Part shown: positions 60,111 to 64,000 of the stretch, piece by piece
Position numbering within the stretch: position 1 is the stretch's first letter
How the letters are laid out: every line of letters begins with the position of its first letter
The notes under the pieces: model-generated
Seen by the model: the letters and a program-made list of their open reading frames with translations, nothing else
Database searches by the model: none
What the model was told of the DNA's origin: nothing
Source: Camellia lanceoleosa
Lineage: Eukaryota; Streptophyta; Magnoliopsida; Ericales; Theaceae
NCBI GenBank assembly: GCA_025200525.1
Contig: CM045758.1
Span: 169,336,101 to 169,400,100, forward strand
Length of the DNA stretch: 64,000 nucleotides
Direction: 5' to 3'
Made by a program: the position numbers and the translations under genes

Positions 60111-60736
60111 TGAGAGGGTAATTTATGTGAATTTGGGCCGAGCTAGAACCAAGTGTTGAAATGGACCGAGCTGTGGGCCGAGGTAATGGGCTACATAGCT
60201 TGGACCTTGGTCTCGTTAGCTTAGTCAGAGATGACTGCTAGTAGCCTGGTTTGGGTACTCTGAACCAAGGTTTAAGTGGACGGAGAAGAGCTAAGCGATG
60301 CCGAGGATAGCTTGGTGAGTGAGCCTGATTAAAAGCTGGTGTCGGCAGTGCGTGTTAGCTCGGTTATCTTTGCTACTAGGCGTGGTGGAACCATCTCACT
60401 TGGTTAAGCAGTGAAAAGGGTGTAAAAAGATAAGCATTATCTTAGTGATTCCTAGGAGGATTGTACTAGGAAGAGTTGAAGTCCTACTAGGATTGTGCCA
60501 GGCGGATCTATAAAAGCTTATGACAGGACCTATGTACAGGTATCACAACTTTTATCCTCAAAAAGATAGAGCTTTTTGTCTATTGTCTATTTCCTGACTT
60601 AGGCATTGGAGAGGTATCCGACACACACTCGTCGGCTAGCTCACGTTTGTGTTTTCAGTTAGCAAAGTGATGACGTTTGGAGGAGTGCAAACTTGATCAA
60701 CAAGATTATATGAGAAGATTATTTCGTGCTTGTATA
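60111..60736 (+). repeat. 3' LTR of gypsy element 2
   Basis: 626 bp, begins TGAGAGGGTAATTTATGTG and ends GTGCTTGTATA, the terminal CA changed to TA. TATA box TCTATAAAAGC at about 60505. Confidence 0.9.
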
Positions 60737-61735
60737 AATAGCAAATTCGAGGTCTTTAATCTATCATATTCATATGAGAACATGTTTGCAGTGGTTAGAG
60801 AAGCGAGTTTGATCACGATTTTGATCTTCAAATCGCTATTGTTGTGTCTTTGCGCGCCATTGGGGAGGCCGAGGACTAGAAAATGGTCATTGGTTTCAAA
60901 AATGGCGAGCGGAGAAGATTTGATGTTGTATTGTTCAGAGAGAGATGGTGAGGGAGAGAGGAGTGAATGTGTACAAGGAAGGTTGGAGGATTTGGATGGA
61001 AGTATTGAAGGAATTGAGAGTGGAGTGTCTTTTTAGGCATTTAATCCGCAACAACGTCTCTCTTCTTAATATACTTTCCAATTAGGACTAATACTGCAAT
61101 TTTAATAGTGGCATACATTATTTGTATCCATAGAGATATGTACATAAATTAAAATGTATATTGTATTGTATAGTAATGAGAATGAAATTTGATGTCTTGG
61201 CTAGTTTGGCAATATCACTTTTCAGTCTAAAAGTCAAAAAGTCATTAATAAAAATCAAAAAGTCAACAACCTATACTAAAAAGTCAAAGATTTTCTTTTC
61301 TCTCTATTTTGCCACATCTTTTCGTAAAAAATCAAAAAGTCATCCCAAATATACTAATTTTTTACCTCATATTTTAATTTAAAAGTCAAAAAATTATTAA
61401 AATAACTTCCCAAACGAGACCTAAGTTAGGATTAGACTGACCCACCCTAACCTCTTAATATTGAAGTCCTTATAACTTAAAAATATAAGCTTAGGCTTTG
61501 GGCCAGGCTTTACCCATATAAACTTGGACTTTAATTTTTAAAAGTTAATTAATTAATTACAAATAAATAGAAAAAGATATTATTATTGTAATATAAAATT
61601 TTTGGAATAGAATTACATATTAAATGATAAAAAAAAAAAACTATTTATTGAAATATATTATTATATCAATACATTTATTGTTACTAATTTCAAAGTTTGT
61701 GTGATACATTTTTTTTTTTATCGTGTTATCTTATT
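60737..61735. repeat. unit Y, copy 2, right part
   Basis: Resumes where 49394 broke off, with ATAGCAAATTCGAGGTC matching 41868 of copy A, and runs through the 3' flank (AATACTGCAATTTTAAT, GGATTAGACTGACCCACC) parallel to 41866-42790. It carries an extra block at 61196-61422. Confidence 0.85.
61196..61422. mobile_element. possible PIF/Harbinger-type MITE
   Basis: About 225 bp absent at the matching place in copy A (near 42340-42460). The left end GGCTAGTTTGG and the complement of the right end GGTCTCGTTTGG are alike, and AAAAAGTCA-type motifs recur on both sides. No clear TAA duplication; the limits are approximate. Confidence 0.5.
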
Positions 61736-61736
61736 A

Positions 61737-61904
61737 AAGAGTAATACTAGGTATCATGAAAGAAATATTATGAAAAAATTTCATGAAAATTTTTCACTAT
61801 TAGATTACACACTTAATAAAACACCATACACTAATCAAATAATGAAAAATCTTTATAAAATATTTTATAATATTTTCTTTATGATACCTAATATTATTCT
61901 TTAC
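61737..61904. mobile_element. small inverted-repeat MITE
   Basis: The left arm AAGAGTAATACTAGGTATCA and the complement of the right arm AAGAATAATATTAGGTATCA agree, with further matching to about 40 bp (ATGAAAGAAATATTATGAAA). Partial copies sit in units Z at 44055-44203 and 45815-45957 and at the end of Y copy 1 (42799). No coding frame. Confidence 0.6.
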
Positions 61905-62048
61905 TAAAAAAATCATATATAACAAATATATGAGTGAGATAGAGAGTAATACAACTTTTTTTTGGATGGGTATATGAGTTGGACTTCGAAATAACCCCAT
62001 TGGAACGGGCCTCACCCTCTAAAACTCAGGTTCATTCCATATATTTTA

Positions 62049-64000
62049 GGGTTTTTTACTGGCCGGTCCTACTTTTTATAGTTATTCCCTTCTTAGTCCT
62101 GAATATTGACGTTGTGCACCAATGGGTCCTAGAGTCTTTTTTTTTTGTACCTGTTTTACCCTTGTTTTGTTTTCCCCTATTTTGGCACGTTTCTATTTGA
62201 TTTTTGCCATCAAAATATTGTAATGTGAGTTTGGATTTGGGTTTGTGATTTGGATTTCTGTAGAACTTCGCGATTTGTTAATGCATTATTATGGAGCTTC
62301 ATGATTTGTGATTTCACGCTTAGAATATATTTGGATTTTGCGATTTGCGATCTCATGAAGGGAGCTCGATTTGTGATTTGCTTTCTATAAATCTGTGAAT
62401 CTTCGTGTTTTGTGATTTCGTGTTTGGTGTATAGTTAGATTTTGTGATTCGCGATTTTGTGGATGGAGCTCGACTGGTATGTTTGATTTTGATTTCAATT
62501 TCGATGTTTTGGTGTTTTTTAGTTTAAGTTTGAGTTTGTGATTTTGATTTTGTTTATGATATTGTTGTTATTACATTGTTTCTGCGATTGAATTTATATT
62601 TTGATCATGATATTGAAAGCTTTGAGATATGTATATGTAATAAATATTAGATTTTTTTTTTTTGGTTACGAAATTGTTTTGGTTGAACACAGGTGTTGGT
62701 TTGTGATTTTCTACAGTGATAATTTTATCACTAAGTTGTTTGGGGGTGTTGTTGGATTAACTTTTTCAACACTGATAAATTTATCAGTGAGTATAGAAAT
62801 AGGAGATGAAAATTTTGCATAATATAATGGTAAGATTCAACTCAAGTTACCATGCCCAATAAGTGTAAGCCTTATTCACTATTTATGCTCTTGGTCTTAG
62901 GTAGTGTTAATTGTTAAATTTATCCTTTGTTGGTTTTGGATGTGTTTGAGTTGGTTGATAATTTTATCACTGTATTAGATTTTGTTTTAGGTTGTTTGAG
63001 TTGTTTACTGAAATATAATTGTTGTTTGTTGCAAGATTTATAATGATGGAAAATTCTTTGTTTCTTATGTGCGAATTTAGAGGTGTGACATTGATTATCA
63101 AGTATAATGATGGATTTAATTTCAAGAATTTAGTATATAAATTGTGTGCAAAGTGAAGTGAGTTAGTTAGTAGTTCTTTGAATATATAAGTATTTAATGT
63201 CTGGACATTCTTGTTATAGTCTACAAAGTGAAGAGGATTTGGAGGTTATGGTTGGACTCGTACTTTCTTGTGATATTCATCGTATTGATGTTTTTGTTAA
63301 GTGTTGTTCTTTGAGTGAAGGTTATATGATTTGTGATGGTGAAATTTGGTAGTAGTAGTAGTGTTGTTTGTGAAACTAATTTTTGCTTTCATTTTATTCA
63401 AATCAACGAAACCTTTGCTCTCCGATAGGTGGGTTAATTGTATAAAAGGAGTGGATCAAAGGTTTGCTGAAGGAGTTGTTGAATTTCGAGATGCGTTGTC
63501 AAAGTATTCTATTCATTCCGGTTTTGATTTTGATTTTGTTAAGAATGACAAGGATCGTGTCACTATTCATTGTAAGAGAAGGGCTAATTTGGGATGTTTA
63601 TGGAGCGTGCGTGCTAGAATGGAAAATTCTAGTAAAGCTTTTGTTATTAAACAATTTGATGATGTTCATACGTGTGGATCTTCTTTTCGTACAGTTAAAC
63701 ATACTAGGATGACTTCGAGTATGATTGGTGGGCTAATTTCAAGTGAGGTTCGTAATAAGGCTTTGACATTGGTTAGTGAGGTGGTTTGTGATTTCAAGGA
63801 CTATTATGGAACATAAGTTTCTTATCGGCGAGCTTGGATGAGTGTTGAAAAAATAAGAGATGTTGTTTTTGGTGACTATTCATCTTCATTTGATGATCTT
63901 CGTTGGTATGTTGATACCGCTAATGATGTAATCCGGGAGTGTTTTTTATGTGGAATTTGATATTGATAGTAAAGGAAGACATTTCAAATGCTTGTTTTTC
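62049..64000 (+). mobile_element. 5' part of a Mutator-like element, open to the right
   Basis: The phrase GGGTTTTTTACTGGCCGG at 62049 interrupts the duplicated X-type DNA (GAGTTGGACTTCGAAATAAC) and is a plausible terminal inverted repeat. About 1.3 kb of leader follows, including two 110-bp-scale near-repeats (GATTTGTGATTTCACGC / TTTTGTGATTTCGTG, each ending GGAGCTCGA, 62296-62472). A transposase frame then runs to the window edge. The other end and target duplication are outside the window. Confidence 0.5.
63346..64000 (+). pseudogene. MuDR-type transposase, N-terminal part, damaged
   Basis: The MuDR transposase DNA-binding domain is clear from about 63460: FAEGVVEFRDALSKYSIHSG, KNDKDRVTIHCKRRANLGC, LWSVRARMENSSKAFVIKQF, HTCGSSFRTVKH, then TSSMIGGLISSEVRNKAL. 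It binds the element ends before transposition. A TAA at 63814-63816 interrupts YYGT and VSYRRAWMSVEKIRD, and a one-base loss near 63935 shifts the frame before GSVFYVEFDIDSKGRHFKC, which starts the next conserved part. The true start codon is uncertain: MVVVVVLF at 63346 precedes the domain but may be intron or leader. The catalytic domain lies beyond the window. Confidence 0.8.

Larger units (their letters stand above)
49395..60736 (+). mobile_element. Ty3/gypsy element 2, Tat-like, 11.3 kb, inside a DUF241 gene
   Basis: LTRs at 49395-50029 and 60111-60736. Target duplication GATAG (49390-49394) and AATAG (60737-60741), one mismatch; the paralogue at 41869 has a single GATAG. Order: gag, protease, RT, RNase H, second RNase H, integrase, then a 60-bp tandem array and an antisense ORF before the 3' LTR. 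All genes carry stops or frameshifts. The LTRs differ by very roughly 15% by eye. Confidence 0.92.
48942..61036 (+). pseudogene. DUF241 / BPS1-like protein, copy B, split by a retrotransposon
   Basis: The left part is 48942-49394 and the right part 60737-61036. It starts MPSFSPKSKTNYHVRSISSQ, parallel to copy A, keeps CGA (Arg) at codon 29, but has TAG at codon 33 (49038-49040). Deletions between about 49080 and 49130 shift the frame. From 49183 the frame is good again (IKLLEEFVKYIDIYSN, LQTLQSVLRRRKIG, KSLAELMKLDS) until the LTR. After the element the gene resumes (SKFEVFNLSYSYENMFAVVR, SLVSKMASGEDLMLYC, GSIEGIESGV) and ends early at 61036 by a small deletion. With the insert plus independent breaks it cannot make a normal product. 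Confidence 0.88.

Overview
The window looks like nuclear DNA from a woody eudicot. It is AT-rich, has spliced genes, and is dominated by plant-type transposable elements (Ty3/gypsy and Ty1/copia LTR retrotransposons, Helitrons, Mutator-like elements and MITEs). The chitinase resembles those of trees of the order Fagales, but I cannot fix the species from sequence alone. A run of exactly 100 N at 37109-37208 is a scaffold join of unknown size.

Layout. 1-4400: an LTR-like fragment at the edge, then a possible inverted-repeat element holding about 3.5 copies of a 285-bp tandem repeat. 5356-8354: a three-layer nest, in which a Mutator-like element contains a Helitron that contains a fold-back Mutator-like element with a perfect 9-bp target duplication. 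8437-11855: another Mutator-like inverted-repeat element with a 9-bp flanking repeat, which has swallowed LTR-like material. 12022-12620: a deletion derivative of the first Helitron. 13884-15585: a complete three-exon class I (hevein-type) chitinase, the one clearly intact gene. 16600-17794 (minus): a broken NAC transcription factor gene, cut off at its 5' side by a Ty1/copia LTR. 17795-37108: a decayed minus-strand copia element, itself interrupted by a 15-kb Ty3/gypsy element (21513-36576) with the two-RNase-H layout of the Tat/Ogre group and an antisense ORF region in its long 3' part.

37209-64000: an LTR fragment, then a locally duplicated block. Units called here X, Y and Z recur two to four times between about 39000 and 62050. 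Y carries a DUF241 (BPS1-like) gene. Copy A (41407-42219) has one in-frame stop. Copy B (48942-61036) is split by an 11.3-kb Tat-type gypsy element (49395-60736) with a 5-bp target duplication, and copy A gives the empty site. This second element also has an antisense ORF (coiled coil, probable intron) and a 60-bp tandem array in its 3' region. Small MITEs are visible as differences between duplicated units. The right end is the 5' half of a Mutator-like element with a damaged transposase gene.

Overall only the chitinase looks functional; the DUF241 copies, the NAC gene and all transposon proteins carry breaks. No wholly new system is evident. The best leads are the antisense ORFs in both gypsy elements, the nested DNA transposons, and the natural experiment of a gene duplicate split by a retrotransposon. 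All element boundaries were read by eye, and all family calls are from remembered motifs, not searches.
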